A stretch of DNA of 64,000 nucleotides from Anaerofustis stercorihominis (GCA_015058295.1 SVCP01000001.1:1-64000); one strand, 5' to 3'. Counted from the stretch's first letter, positions 8,997-17,948 are shown. Numbers and translations: made by a program. Notes: a model not told the origin generated them from the letters alone.

Positions 8997-9054
8997 TGTC
9001 AATAAATGATATTGATTATCATAATGTATTATACGCACGATCTTAAAAGCATAG

Positions 9055-9083
9055 TTGACAATGTTATAGCAGTGTGTTATAAT
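9055..9083 (+). promoter_or_regulatory. Perfect consensus promoter without a protein gene
   Basis: TTGACA at 9055-9060, 17 bases, TATAAT at 9078-9083. Nothing protein-coding of normal size follows; an intrinsic terminator lies 43-82 bases further on. Confidence 0.85.
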
Positions 9084-9089
9084 AACACC

Positions 9090-9166
9090 CTAATATTATT
9101 TATGACCATTTTTAACCTTATTTCTGGCAGGATGTTGTGAGTGTTGTGCAGCATCCTGCCTTTTTA
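9090..9166 (+). ncRNA. Candidate small RNA (about 75 nt)
   Basis: The interval runs from the expected start site of the consensus promoter to the T-run of an intrinsic terminator (GGCAGGATGTTG / CAGCATCCTGCC, 12 bp with one G-U pair, at 9126-9160). The 5' part is AU-rich and unstructured. The only ORF is 12 codons from the ATG at 9102 with no RBS. The next gene on either side is in another unit or on the other strand. No family was recognised. Confidence 0.6.
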
Positions 9167-9185
9167 TTATCCGGGACTCTTCCGA

Positions 9186-9214
9186 TATAAAAAAATAACT
9201 GCCATAAAGCAGTT
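9186..9214 (-). terminator. Terminator of tRNA-Ser
   Basis: On the minus strand, stem AACTGC / GCAGTT followed by ATTTTTTTA. Confidence 0.8.
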
Positions 9215-9230
9215 AAATGATCTGTATAAA

Positions 9231-9323
9231 TGGCGGAGAAGGAGGGATTCGAACCCTCGAGACGCTTTTGACGCCTACGCGATTTCCAATCGCGCGCGCT
9301 CGACCGGGCTACGCGACTTCTCC
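9231..9323 (-). tRNA. tRNA-Ser(GGA)
   Basis: 93-nt class II tRNA read on the minus strand. Acceptor stem GGAGAAG / CTTCTCC, discriminator G and an encoded CCA are visible. D stem GCG / CGC, anticodon stem GCGAT / ATCGC with loop TTGGAAA (anticodon GGA, reading UCC/UCU), a long variable arm (GGCGTCAAAAGCGTC) and T loop GGTTCGAATCC complete it. Only tRNA gene in the window. Confidence 0.97.
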
Positions 9324-9389
9324 GCTGAAGTGATATATTTTCATCTTTACCATTATACATTAAAATTATTTGTTTGTAAAGAACTATTT

Positions 9390-11153
9390 TTATTTTTGCT
9401 CGGTCTGCTTTATTTCCACAGCTCCCATTTCCTCCGGGGAAACAGCCCCCACGTATACCGTATGCTGATTTGTGTAGATTACCTTTCCTGCAGGTGCTCC
9501 GGCAGGTTTTTTTACATATTTCGCAAATGTATAATCCACCTCCGTTTTTCCGGATTCCCTTCCTTTGGAGTAGAACGCTGCAAGTTTTGCCGCTGCGTCG
9601 AGGGCTTCATCGGGCGCAGTCCCATTTTCTGTGCGGAGTATTACATGGCTTCCGGCAATATCTTTTGTGTGTAGCCATATATCATCTGCTCTTGCCATTT
9701 TGAATGTCAGACGGTCATTCTGGCGGTCGTTTCTGCCTACAAGGATCTCATATTCGCCGAACATCAGCCGCATAGGTGCAGACGGAATATCTTTTTTGAT
9801 GCCTTTTGCGTTTTTGACTTTTATTGTTCCGTGTTTTACAAGCTCTGCGATTATTTCTTCCGCCTGTGATGCGTTTGATGCATTTTTCAGATAGCAAAGC
9901 TGTGAGGACAGGAAATATATTTCGTTTTCGCTCTCTTCAATAAGCTTTTCAAGATGAATGACAGCATTTTTCGCCTTTGTATAAAGCTTAAAGTATCTGT
10001 TTGCGTTTTGTGTGGGATTCAGGTGTGGTTCAAGTGATATTCTGAGCTTGGGCATTCCTTCTTCGTAGTAGTTGTCTACTTCCACTGATGTTTCCCCTTT
10101 TTTCATCAGATGCAGATTTGAAAGAAGTAGAGTTCCCGCAATATTGTATTTTTCCGAATCCTGTGCTTCACTGAGTTCCCTGTTTCTGATTGCGAGCTTA
10201 CTTTCTTCTCTCGAAAGAAGGCTTGCGACTTTTGTGATAATATGCTCGTATCTTTCGGAAATATGTGCTTTTACGCTCTTTGACAGGAAATATTTTTCCG
10301 TCGCAAGGTTCATTGAAGAAATTTTTTCGTGAGTATATTCGTCGAAGATGCTGTAATATACACTTGAGAATTCTTTTACTTTTCCGTCCTCGTCGTAATA
10401 TAAGTATCCGCCTTCTTCGTTAAGTTTTTCCTTTAATGATGTAATAAATTTTTCCGTAAGCTCAGTCACTTCATTTTTTCCGCCGACACTTCTGAGTGTT
10501 CTGTCTTCTTCGTTTATATCGATGAGTATGCTTCTTGCAAGTTGCTTTGAAATTCCGGAGAACGTATTCATGAATGCAGCGGATATGTTTTTGTCTGCGT
10601 TGAAGGATATAATGTCCATACAATCGCTCATATCATAATCGAGCGGGTCGAGTTTGTCGTTCGGAGGAGATACATAATCCCTTTTGGGGAGAACTTCCCT
10701 GTATGAACTTACCGTTGATGAAACATGTTTTATGGAATCGATTATCTTTCCCGTTTCGTCATTGATAAGAATAATATTGCTGTGTTTACCCATTATTTCG
10801 CACACGAGAGACATTTTTATAAGCCTGCCCGCATCGTCGAGATTTTCAACGGAAAATACTAGTATTCGGTCAAACCCTTTCTGGTATACATCCCTGAGCT
10901 GTGCACCGATAAGATATTTTCTCATAAGCATACAAAAGCCCGACGGATTCATAGGATTATCATATTTGTTTGATGTGGTTGATATCCTTGAAAAAGACGG
11001 ATTTGCACATATCTGCACCATGGATTTGTCTTTGTCGGAGAAAAAAAGTATCAGTTCGTCCTTTACAGGCTGATATACTTTGTGTATCCTTGTCCCTGTG
11101 AGTTTTTTTAATTCTTTTGCTATATGATATACTGAAAGGCCATCGTAAGGCAT
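9390..11153 (-). CDS. rqcH: RqcH, NFACT family ribosome quality control protein
   Basis: 587 residues, typical NFACT length. The N-terminal NFACT-N domain starts with the conserved YDGLSVYHIAKEL. A helical/coiled-coil arm occupies roughly residues 260-440. The NFACT-R domain near residues 455-550 contains DIWLHTKDIAGSHVILRT. RqcH binds 50S subunits stalled with peptidyl-tRNA and adds C-terminal alanine tails that mark the chain for degradation, in parallel with tmRNA (also in this window). Older annotations call this family fibronectin-binding protein FbpA. The gene is convergent with nothing coding; tRNA-Ser lies directly downstream on the same strand. Confidence 0.95.
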   Translation of the reverse strand: MPYDGLSVYHIAKELKKLTGTRIHKVYQPVKDELILFFSDKDKSMVQICANPSFSRISTTSNKYDNPMNPSGFCMLMRKYLIGAQLRDVYQKGFDRILVFSVENLDDAGRLIKMSLVCEIMGKHSNIILINDETGKIIDSIKHVSSTVSSYREVLPKRDYVSPPNDKLDPLDYDMSDCMDIISFNADKNISAAFMNTFSGISKQLARSILIDINEEDRTLRSVGGKNEVTELTEKFITSLKEKLNEEGGYLYYDEDGKVKEFSSVYYSIFDEYTHEKISSMNLATEKYFLSKSVKAHISERYEHIITKVASLLSREESKLAIRNRELSEAQDSEKYNIAGTLLLSNLHLMKKGETSVEVDNYYEEGMPKLRISLEPHLNPTQNANRYFKLYTKAKNAVIHLEKLIEESENEIYFLSSQLCYLKNASNASQAEEIIAELVKHGTIKVKNAKGIKKDIPSAPMRLMFGEYEILVGRNDRQNDRLTFKMARADDIWLHTKDIAGSHVILRTENGTAPDEALDAAAKLAAFYSKGRESGKTEVDYTFAKYVKKPAGAPAGKVIYTNQHTVYVGAVSPEEMGAVEIKQTEQK

Positions 11154-11215
11154 AATTTCACCACCGTAATGTTTATTAATATACTATAATGTATTTTTTC
11201 TCAAAATGCAATTGC

Positions 11216-11887
11216 TCAGTGCACTATCATTCCTGCAAGATACAAAAGTGCAATATGCACCGGATAATATATATAATAGAAGTATTTTTCGAAATTTGTA
11301 CTTTTCATTTTTTTATGATCGTAAAGTGCAATGGGAATAATTGCACTCAGTGCGTATATTTGTATGGATGAGGCCCCAATACTTACGAGGTATATCCCTA
11401 AAGAGAATGCTATGATAGACGGTATCCTGTCTTCAAACATATATGCAAACAGTGGCAGCATACATCCCCAGAAACCGTACATTATATCCAGCGAGATGCA
11501 TATTTTGTTTACTGCATATAAAAATACTGTGTACGAAAGTATTCCGACTATGCCTGCAATTGTGTTTTTCGTAAATATTTTTCTGACTGCATCATATGCG
11601 GTGATTATCCCTACGGATATGATAAATGTCATCATTATGCTGAAATACAGATATCCTTTTTCGAACCAGTACCCCACAAGACATACAGCTTCGCACATCG
11701 CCATCAGAGAAACATATTTTATTCTGCTTGAAGAATACCGGCATCCTTCAGCAACGAAATATGCGAATATGGGAAAAGACATCCTCCCGATGATCCTGAA
11801 AATCCGTTGTGCGGGGAACAGTATCATTCCTATATGGTCTATTGTCATTGTTATAAGTGCAATCAGTTTTAATGTTCTTCTGTTCAT
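11216..11887 (-). CDS. TraX family membrane protein
   Basis: 223 residues, hydrophobic, with about seven or eight transmembrane helices. The N terminus carries the TraX-family signature LKLIALITMTIDHIGMILFP, followed by RIIGRMSFPIFAYFVAEGCRYS. TraX of F plasmid N-acetylates pilin. Chromosomal relatives in Firmicutes are distant acyltransferase-like membrane proteins with unknown substrates. No conjugation genes are nearby, so a role in pilus acetylation is not suggested here. Lies 62 bases downstream of the neighbouring minus-strand rqcH start, in the same orientation. Confidence 0.88.
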   Translation of the reverse strand: MNRRTLKLIALITMTIDHIGMILFPAQRIFRIIGRMSFPIFAYFVAEGCRYSSSRIKYVSLMAMCEAVCLVGYWFEKGYLYFSIMMTFIISVGIITAYDAVRKIFTKNTIAGIVGILSYTVFLYAVNKICISLDIMYGFWGCMLPLFAYMFEDRIPSIIAFSLGIYLVSIGASSIQIYALSAIIPIALYDHKKMKSTNFEKYFYYIYYPVHIALLYLAGMIVH

Positions 11888-12003
11888 GATATATCCTCTT
11901 TGTGAAATTATACCATATATAAAATCAAAATCATAAAAAACAATCGTATAAGTATAAATATATGCGTTTTTTATATTTTACAGGCAGTCACCGTATAATA
12001 TGC

Positions 12004-12035
12004 ATATAAAAACGGCCGTCAACTGTGTTGACGGC
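12004..12035 (-). terminator. Terminator after acyltransferase gene
   Basis: On the minus strand, stem GCCGTCAA / TTGACGGC, 5-base loop, then CGTTTTTAT. Confidence 0.85.
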
Positions 12036-12041
12036 TGCAGG

Positions 12042-13313
12042 TTATCTGTTTTTCTTTCTTTTGCGTCTTTCATTGACGAGAATGTCGTAAATTTCCTCTG
12101 TTGCAAATGAAAGTTTTGTGACTACGTTCTGTTTTGTGGGATAGCAGTAGAGTGAATCATTGAGAGTGGAAATATCCACGCAGTCTTCATGGCGTACATA
12201 GCAGTAATCATATTCTATATGAAGTCCGTACATGGTCTTTGAGTCTCTCGTGATCTCATAATCTTTTCCTCGGTAGTGTCCTGTCACGCTGAATCCTTCC
12301 GTTGTGTGAGTGAGCTTTCCTTTTCCAAGATGCATAAAACGCATAGTTCTCGGAAGAGAATATATATCAACTTCGTCTTCAAAATGATATGTGCCTTCTT
12401 CGATCTGTTTTCGTACCTGCGATCTTTCCCACTCAAACCATTCGGGAGGAGAAGAAAATTCCGTAACTCCGTTGTCTGCAACAAGCTCCCCGAGAGTTGT
12501 CAGTTCCCAGCTTTTGCCGCAGTGTTCACAGAAAAGCTTGCTACCTCTGGAATTCATCTTGCTTTCTGTCATACAGTGCGGACATTGGTAAAGAACTTTG
12601 TGCAGTCCTTCCGCCCTGAAAGGCTCGGTAATGTGGATGTTGTTGTTTTTCTGATATTCGTATTCGTTGTAATACATTTCCTTTTTTATGATTTCATTTA
12701 TTTCGGAAACGCTCATATTTTCTATTTGTTCTTTTGTCAGCACTCTTTTCATTCTGAGATAAAGGGGCACCTTTCTCTTCTTGCGATAATTCCAGAACGG
12801 TGTATGCAGATAATTTCCGTGATGTATACCGATGACGACATCGGCGCCTGCTCTTTTGATCATCAGTCCAAGAGAATCGGGAAGCTTCGCTGTTGTTCCG
12901 ATTGGAGTGTATCTCGCTTCCGGATACATTCCAAGGACAGCTTTGTACTCGTGAAGTACTTTTTTTATAGCTCCGAAAAGACTCATATCTGTGGTGAATT
13001 TTCTCTTGCATATACAGCCTGCAAGGTCCATAAGAAACGGTCTGCGGTAATATCCGTCAATGGTCGCGATGTTATTTATGGAATACGGATAATTTGCAAT
13101 GGCATTTATCTCGAAATCGATAAAATACATATGGTTGCTCAGGTATATATACGGAGCTTTTACATTTTCCATATCGATTTTTTCGATAGTGTAATCTTTT
13201 CTGAGAAGTATTATTCTGCAAAGCGCATATATGATAAAGTTTATGAATTTGCCGACTTTGCGTGGTGGTTTGTCTGTGTTATAGCGGCGGTTGTTTTTAT
13301 AATTGATGTCCAT
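12042..13313 (-). CDS. 1-acyl-glycerol-3-phosphate acyltransferase-like protein with zinc ribbon
   Basis: 423 residues. The N-terminal half (about 30-230) is a PlsC-type acyltransferase: SNHMYFID supplies the H-x4-D catalytic motif, and PEARYTP occupies the place of the usual EGTR/PEGR block, with Ala in place of Gly. The middle holds a zinc ribbon with CPHC and CEHC pairs (about 245-275). The C-terminal 150 residues are unassigned beta-rich sequence. Likely a membrane-associated lipid acyltransferase; the added zinc ribbon suggests a specialised role that I cannot name. Monocistronic with its own terminator. Confidence 0.82.
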   Translation of the reverse strand: MDINYKNNRRYNTDKPPRKVGKFINFIIYALCRIILLRKDYTIEKIDMENVKAPYIYLSNHMYFIDFEINAIANYPYSINNIATIDGYYRRPFLMDLAGCICKRKFTTDMSLFGAIKKVLHEYKAVLGMYPEARYTPIGTTAKLPDSLGLMIKRAGADVVIGIHHGNYLHTPFWNYRKKRKVPLYLRMKRVLTKEQIENMSVSEINEIIKKEMYYNEYEYQKNNNIHITEPFRAEGLHKVLYQCPHCMTESKMNSRGSKLFCEHCGKSWELTTLGELVADNGVTEFSSPPEWFEWERSQVRKQIEEGTYHFEDEVDIYSLPRTMRFMHLGKGKLTHTTEGFSVTGHYRGKDYEITRDSKTMYGLHIEYDYCYVRHEDCVDISTLNDSLYCYPTKQNVVTKLSFATEEIYDILVNERRKRKKNR

Positions 13314-13432
13314 TTCTGCTTCCTTTTTATTTAGTTTTATGTGCTGTATGACACGTATCTCTTCCGATTTATGTTAGCATATTTATTTTTGTTTGTCCAC
13401 AAAATAACTCTACGAAAAAAAGGAGAATATCT

Positions 13433-14053
13433 ATGGACAGAATCCTTTGTCTGCTCATCAGTATGGGTGCACTTATAACTCTTTATGCATATTCGGGGAT
13501 TCCTGAAAGACATTTCAAAAAGACAATGTTTCTTTATTACACAAACATAAGCAATCTTATTGTTGGTGTGTATTTTCTTTTATTGTTTGTTTACAAGCAG
13601 TACGATATTGTATTTCTGTCATTTACGGATATGAGTGCGGTGAGTTTTTCTGTAATGATGATAATTGCGGTGACTTTTCTGGTGTTTCATTTTATCCTTG
13701 TGCCTTACGGACTGAAAAACAGGGAAATAATAAAGCAGATGAACATAAAGTTTACGGAAAGCATTATCCTTCACTACATCATTCCCATTTCCACGGCGGT
13801 TTATTGGTTTTTATATTCGGACAAGAGTTTCAGAGGATTTATTTACGGAATACTCTGGCTCGGTGCGCCGCTTTTATATTTTGTATTCATAATGTACCGT
13901 GCGAAAAACGGCAACATTGAAGGTACGAAAAGCAAATACCCGTATCCTTTTTTAGATATTGACCGCATAGGCAGAAGGCGTTGTGCAGGCAATATTTTTG
14001 CGTTGTTTGTGGTATTTGTTGCTCTCAGTGCGGTAATGTATTATATCAAGTGA
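13433..14053 (+). CDS. Pr6Pr family membrane protein
   Basis: 206 residues, about six transmembrane helices. Family marks are FLYYTNISNLIVGVYF after the first helices, a HY..P segment (LHYIIPISTAVYWFLY) and a near C-terminal YPYPFLDIDRIGRRRCAGN. These match the bacterial Pr6Pr (FAR-17a/AIG1-like) family. The eukaryotic AIG1/ADTRP relatives hydrolyse fatty-acid esters of hydroxy fatty acids; no activity is established for bacterial members that I know of. RBS AAAGGAG 8 bases upstream. Separated by 85 bases from the next gene, which is in the same direction. Confidence 0.85.
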   Translation: MDRILCLLISMGALITLYAYSGIPERHFKKTMFLYYTNISNLIVGVYFLLLFVYKQYDIVFLSFTDMSAVSFSVMMIIAVTFLVFHFILVPYGLKNREIIKQMNIKFTESIILHYIIPISTAVYWFLYSDKSFRGFIYGILWLGAPLLYFVFIMYRAKNGNIEGTKSKYPYPFLDIDRIGRRRCAGNIFALFVVFVALSAVMYYIK

Positions 14054-14138
14054 AATAATGATACTTTCCATAAAAAAATACGTCTTATACTACAGGAGAG
14101 GAATTTTCTGTGATAATATGTTTATGGGAGGTATTACT

Positions 14139-15014
14139 ATGAAAAAGAAAAAAATATGCAGTTTTATTCTCGCATTTTTGTTGTTTATGGCACTTCCGAC
14201 AGTGGTTTTAGCTGATTTCGGACCCAAAGATATGGTTGTTATAAATGTAAAGAATTATCCTGAGGGAGAATATTATCTTGATCTTCTGCAGGAGGAGAAG
14301 GGTGATTACGAGAATATAGATATTTCAGAATATGATCCCATACTTCTCGGAAATCTGTGTTCTTACGAATCCGAAGGCTGGTATCCTGCACTTTCCGGCG
14401 GTACAAACATTCCGCTGTTCGGTGAGCTTGAAGGAGAAAAAGACGGAGAGTATATGAAGCATACATTTTCATATTTCGGAGTGCCGTCTACATACCGTAT
14501 AGTCATCGCTACAAAAGACGGTGCTGTCGCATACGAAAGTATTACGAGAAAAAGCCTTCATTCGGGAGTTACTCTTGATTATGAAACGGGAGAAATCACA
14601 TATACGCCGGTATGGGTGGGGTATGCTGCGCAGTATATCTCCACATTTGTTCCCACGCTCATAATCGAAGGGATAATTCTTATTCTCTTAGGATATTCGA
14701 TAAAGAAAAATGCGTTGTTGTTCATTCTGACAAACGCTTTTACGCAGATAATTCTCACTGTTGTTGCAGGAAGGATGCTTATAACGGGAGGATATGTATT
14801 TTCATTCCTGAGATTTTTCCCTGTGGAAATGGCTATCCTTGCCATTGAAACTGTGATATATGTATTTCTTCTCGCAGGTAATGACGCAAAAGAAACGACG
14901 CATACGAGGGGCAGAAAGATACTTTATGCAGTCAGTGCTAATATTATCAGCTGGGGGATAAGTTTATTTTTTGTCAGGTTCCAGTTCGAATGGATAATGG
15001 GTATGCTTATGTGA
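14139..15014 (+). CDS. Exported or membrane hypothetical protein
   Basis: 291 residues from the ATG with GGGAGG 7 bases upstream; an earlier in-frame start has no RBS. A clear signal peptide (KKKKICSFILAFLLFMALPTVVLA) leads to DFGPKDMVVINVKN. An extracytoplasmic beta-rich domain of about 150 residues and four C-terminal transmembrane helices (from about residue 173) follow. The start DFGPK...V.V.N...YYLDLL resembles a family of uncharacterised Firmicutes membrane proteins with a DxGPK motif after the signal peptide, but I cannot attach a function. A strong terminator follows. Confidence 0.75.
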   Translation: MKKKKICSFILAFLLFMALPTVVLADFGPKDMVVINVKNYPEGEYYLDLLQEEKGDYENIDISEYDPILLGNLCSYESEGWYPALSGGTNIPLFGELEGEKDGEYMKHTFSYFGVPSTYRIVIATKDGAVAYESITRKSLHSGVTLDYETGEITYTPVWVGYAAQYISTFVPTLIIEGIILILLGYSIKKNALLFILTNAFTQIILTVVAGRMLITGGYVFSFLRFFPVEMAILAIETVIYVFLLAGNDAKETTHTRGRKILYAVSANIISWGISLFFVRFQFEWIMGMLM

Positions 15015-15020
15015 GTGTTT

Positions 15021-15054
15021 CCGCCTTGTGGTAAGTACAGGGCGGGATTTTTTT
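15021..15054 (+). terminator. Intrinsic terminator
   Basis: Stem CCGCCTTGT / ACAGGGCGG (one G-U pair), 7-base loop, then ATTTTTTTA. Confidence 0.88.
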
Positions 15055-15113
15055 ATTGAGTATGAAATGTAAAAGTGATATGATTATCGTAATTAAATAC
15101 ATCGGTGAAATAT

Positions 15114-16016
15114 ATGGAAAAATGCAATTTGTGTCCGAGAGGCTGTAATACATCGAGAAGTGATGGAAAAAAAGGCTACTGCGGACAGACGGATAAAATA
15201 AAAATCGCCCGTGCGGCGGCGCACTATTGGGAAGAGCCGGTTATCTCAGGAGAAAACGGGAGCGGAACGATTTTTTTCAGCGGATGTACCCTTGGATGTG
15301 TGTATTGCCAGAATAACGAAATATCACATGGCGGGAAAGGGAAGGAAATTACTTCCGATGAACTGACGGAGATCTTTTTCCGCCTCAAAGAAGACGGTTG
15401 CCATAATATAAACCTTGTTACGGCGGATCATTTTATGCCTTTCATAATCCCCGCAATAGACAAGGCGAAAAAAGCAGGATTTGATCTTCCTTTTATACTG
15501 AATACGGGAGGATATCTCACAGGGGAGTTTGTTGATTCTCTGAGGGGATATATAGATATATTCCTGACAGATATGAAATATCTTGATGAAAATATTGCGC
15601 AGAGATACTCAAAAGCAAAAGATTATCCACTTTATGCAAAAGAAGCCCTCGCAAGAATGGTAAAAATGCACCCTGTTCCGGAATATGATGACGACGGAAT
15701 GATGAAAAGGGGCGTTGTGGTAAGGCATCTTGTAATGCCCGGACTGGTTGAAGAAAGTAAAAAAGTCCTGCATTATCTTTACAGCACATACGGTGACAGC
15801 ATTATATATTCCATAATGGGACAGTATACTCCATTATCAGAGCATCTTGCGGATTATCCGGAAATAGACAGGAGAATAACGGAAGAAGAATATGACGAAG
15901 TGACTGACTATGCCTGGGATATAGGCATAGAAGATGCTTATATACAGCTTCCGGGGAGTGATACGGAAGATTATATTCCACCGTTCGATCTCACGGGGAC
16001 GGGAGGCGAGTTATGA
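15114..16016 (+). CDS. Radical SAM protein, PflX-like
   Basis: 300 residues from the ATG with GGTGA just upstream; a GTG three codons earlier is an alternative. The N terminus has a CNLCPRGC...YCG cysteine block, and the radical SAM motif CTLGCVYCQN lies near residue 61. This is the COG1313 architecture, homologous to pyruvate formate-lyase activating enzymes. Such proteins generate a 5'-deoxyadenosyl radical from SAM at a [4Fe-4S] cluster. The target is not known. The stop overlaps the next start (ATGA), so it is translationally coupled to the GNAT gene; the GNAT could act on the same target or be unrelated. Confidence 0.88.
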   Translation: MEKCNLCPRGCNTSRSDGKKGYCGQTDKIKIARAAAHYWEEPVISGENGSGTIFFSGCTLGCVYCQNNEISHGGKGKEITSDELTEIFFRLKEDGCHNINLVTADHFMPFIIPAIDKAKKAGFDLPFILNTGGYLTGEFVDSLRGYIDIFLTDMKYLDENIAQRYSKAKDYPLYAKEALARMVKMHPVPEYDDDGMMKRGVVVRHLVMPGLVEESKKVLHYLYSTYGDSIIYSIMGQYTPLSEHLADYPEIDRRITEEEYDEVTDYAWDIGIEDAYIQLPGSDTEDYIPPFDLTGTGGEL

Positions 16017-16432
16017 TAAGTGATGTTAAGATCGTGAATGATATAAGTATTGATGATTTTCTGAGCCTGCGTGATTCCGCAGGTTTTCAGAGCCTTACGC
16101 CTCAGCAGGCAGAGCTTGTGCTGAACAATACAACATACATATGTGCCGCTGTTTATGATGGAAAAGTCATAGGTTTCACGAGGCTGTTGTTTGATTTTTG
16201 CACAGATGCGTACCTTACAGATGTTATCGTGTATCCGGAATTTCAGGGAAAGGGAGTAGGAAGCCTGCTTATTGAGAAAAATATAGAGTTTGTTAAAAAC
16301 AGTCCTCTCAAAGGCATAAGGGCTACTGTTATTTTATATGCAAATCCGGGGAAAGAACCTTTTTACGAAAGATTCGGGTTTGAGAATCTGCCTCATGGAA
16401 AGTATGGAAACGGAATGCTTGTGACACTGTAG
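16013..16432 (+). CDS. GNAT family N-acetyltransferase
   Basis: 139 residues. The acetyl-CoA binding motif A is visible as DVIVYPEFQGKGVGSLLIEK, followed by the motif-B-like PFYERFGFE. The substrate (amine on protein, antibiotic or metabolite) cannot be told. Overlaps the stop of the radical SAM gene by four bases, so the two form an operon that ends in a strong hairpin. Confidence 0.9.
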   Translation: MISDVKIVNDISIDDFLSLRDSAGFQSLTPQQAELVLNNTTYICAAVYDGKVIGFTRLLFDFCTDAYLTDVIVYPEFQGKGVGSLLIEKNIEFVKNSPLKGIRATVILYANPGKEPFYERFGFENLPHGKYGNGMLVTL

Positions 16433-16455
16433 AAATATATCATAAAAATGAAAAT

Positions 16456-16487
16456 GCCGGGCAATGTTCAATTGCCCGGCTTGGTTT
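16456..16487. terminator. Bidirectional terminator
   Basis: Ten-base arms GCCGGGCAAT / ATTGCCCGGC with a 5-base loop, T-rich on both strands, between convergent genes. Confidence 0.8.
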
Positions 16488-16526
16488 ATACTGCATTGTA
16501 AAATAAAATTGTCGGCTCAGTTATGT

Positions 16527-16982
16527 TCATGGGGTTATTATCAGTCGATAAAATGAAGGTCTGTCAGGATATGTCTTGTCAGGAGTATTCCATATTTGAG
16601 CACTGTCTGTGTCCCTGATATCCTTCACCGTCAGTTCTTCCGCAGAAATTATGCGACTGTGAATTACCGGGCTTTCTTCGTATTCATAATAATCCGCCAG
16701 CCATACATGCCAGAACTCTATTGTATTCGTATGTTTCAGATTATCTTTTATGTATTTTATAATATTATCAGCCCGTCCGTCTGTATAATACCACTCAAGC
16801 CATACACCGTATTTTTTGTCTGTATAACTCTGAACATCATTGAAAATATGCAGAAAAAAGTTGTCGTCCGCGCCGCCGTCGTATATTGTACCGGTATCTA
16901 TATTGATTTCAAGAGGATAATCCTGTGACGGAGCAATTTCCGGCAGCGGATGATCCGAAGCTATAAATGTACAGACACTCAC
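16527..16982 (-). CDS. Conserved hypothetical protein
   Basis: 151 residues with a GTG start preceded by AAGGAGGT. The protein is acidic, soluble and rich in Trp and Tyr (YGVWLEWYYTD, EFWHVWLADYYEYE), with no signal peptide or membrane segment. The start SVCTFIASDHPLPE and the end RPSFYRLIITP give the impression of a compact single domain. I have the impression that short homologues are common in Firmicutes, but no function is known to me. Single gene between terminators. Confidence 0.7.
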   Translation of the reverse strand: MSVCTFIASDHPLPEIAPSQDYPLEINIDTGTIYDGGADDNFFLHIFNDVQSYTDKKYGVWLEWYYTDGRADNIIKYIKDNLKHTNTIEFWHVWLADYYEYEESPVIHSRIISAEELTVKDIRDTDSAQIWNTPDKTYPDRPSFYRLIITP

Positions 16983-17039
16983 GAATTTACCTCCTTCGGT
17001 TGTTTCTTATTTAACTATATCATAGTTTATGTGCATTAA

Positions 17040-17076
17040 CAACAAATGCCGCAGCAATATGTACTTACTGCGGCAT
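17040..17076 (-). terminator. Terminator after UPF0280 gene
   Basis: Perfect 9-bp arms ATGCCGCAG / CTGCGGCAT, 13-base loop, and on the minus strand a TTTGTTGTT tail. Confidence 0.7.
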
Positions 17077-17087
17077 AAATTATTGTT

Positions 17088-17792
17088 TTATACGAATTCA
17101 ACAAGTCCGAAAGCGCCTAATTTATTGTCTATTATTGCTACGGCACCGAGTACACCATCGACGCTTTGTGCAAATTCAAGGGCCCTTGGTATGTCCTCGG
17201 ACTTTTGGATCATGTTGCACACGCTCGTTGCCATTGCATCAGCAAGAAACGCATCGTGGGAGATTATGCTCACGGAGTCAGCTTTTCCGAAGCTGAGTGA
17301 ATGACCGAGTTTTGATGAGGAGGTGCATACAGACAGAGGCATATCTTCTTTTGAAAAATGCAGATTGAGTCTGCCTTTGAATTTATTCTCTCCGGGGTAT
17401 ATGCTGACTATCCTGTCGTGCTGTGATTTTATGTAAAGATCGCCCCCGTTTTCTATGATCAGTTCATCACAGTCAAGCTCTTCCGCAAGTATCTGGGAAA
17501 ATGCACCCGCAACCGCAGCCATCGGACCTACTTTTGCTGCTCTTGCCGCATCTGCCATTCTTATGGCAATGTCCGGTGCATCTTTATACAAAGATATCGG
17601 AGCAAGGGCAGAAGCAAAGCCCTTGTGACGTACGATATATTCTTCAAGAATATTTCTGTATTTTATTATTATTTCTCTTACCGGATCACTCAGATCATTT
17701 TCTGCACCTACATAAAGATCGGTTTCTTTTACGGCAACACGGAAATAGACCAAATTTTCGGAATTCATATTATCACGATAAAATCTTTGCAT
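17088..17792 (-). CDS. UPF0280 family protein (ApbE-like fold)
   Basis: 234 residues from the ATG with AGAGGTG 6 bases upstream; a GTG three codons before is in frame but would overlap that RBS. Family landmarks are VGPMAAVAGAFSQILAE, ELIIENGGDLYIK, LSVCTSSSKLGHSLSFGKADSVSII and DAFLADAMATSVCN. These resemble the T-S-G...D-A..TA core of ApbE flavin transferases, which is why UPF0280 is placed near ApbE. The biochemical role is not established. It is divergent from the corrinoid operon and shares its upstream region, which invites but does not prove a link to one-carbon or sulfur-amino-acid metabolism. Confidence 0.85.
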   Translation of the reverse strand: MQRFYRDNMNSENLVYFRVAVKETDLYVGAENDLSDPVREIIIKYRNILEEYIVRHKGFASALAPISLYKDAPDIAIRMADAARAAKVGPMAAVAGAFSQILAEELDCDELIIENGGDLYIKSQHDRIVSIYPGENKFKGRLNLHFSKEDMPLSVCTSSSKLGHSLSFGKADSVSIISHDAFLADAMATSVCNMIQKSEDIPRALEFAQSVDGVLGAVAIIDNKLGAFGLVEFV

Positions 17793-17919
17793 ATTCTTCA
17801 CCTCTATGGTATTATATCAGTTGGCAGGGTGAATTTCAAATCCTTCGTTATGAGAATACAAAAACAGGAAAAAGCGTGTGTATTTCATACAAATTTGAGT
17901 AAATTTTTAAACAAAAACC

Positions 17920-17948
17920 TTGCAAATCACAATCAAAACATATATAAT
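17920..17948 (+). promoter_or_regulatory. Promoter of the cooC-acsDCE operon
   Basis: TTGCAA at 17920-17925, 17 bases, TATAAT at 17943-17948. Expected start site is near 17955, giving a leader of about 65 bases. Confidence 0.8.

Noticed and set aside
12276-13334. 352-residue plus-strand ORF
   Set aside because: Fully antisense to the acyltransferase gene with its clear motifs; composition is Phe/Cys/Ser-rich, as in shadow frames, with no RBS.
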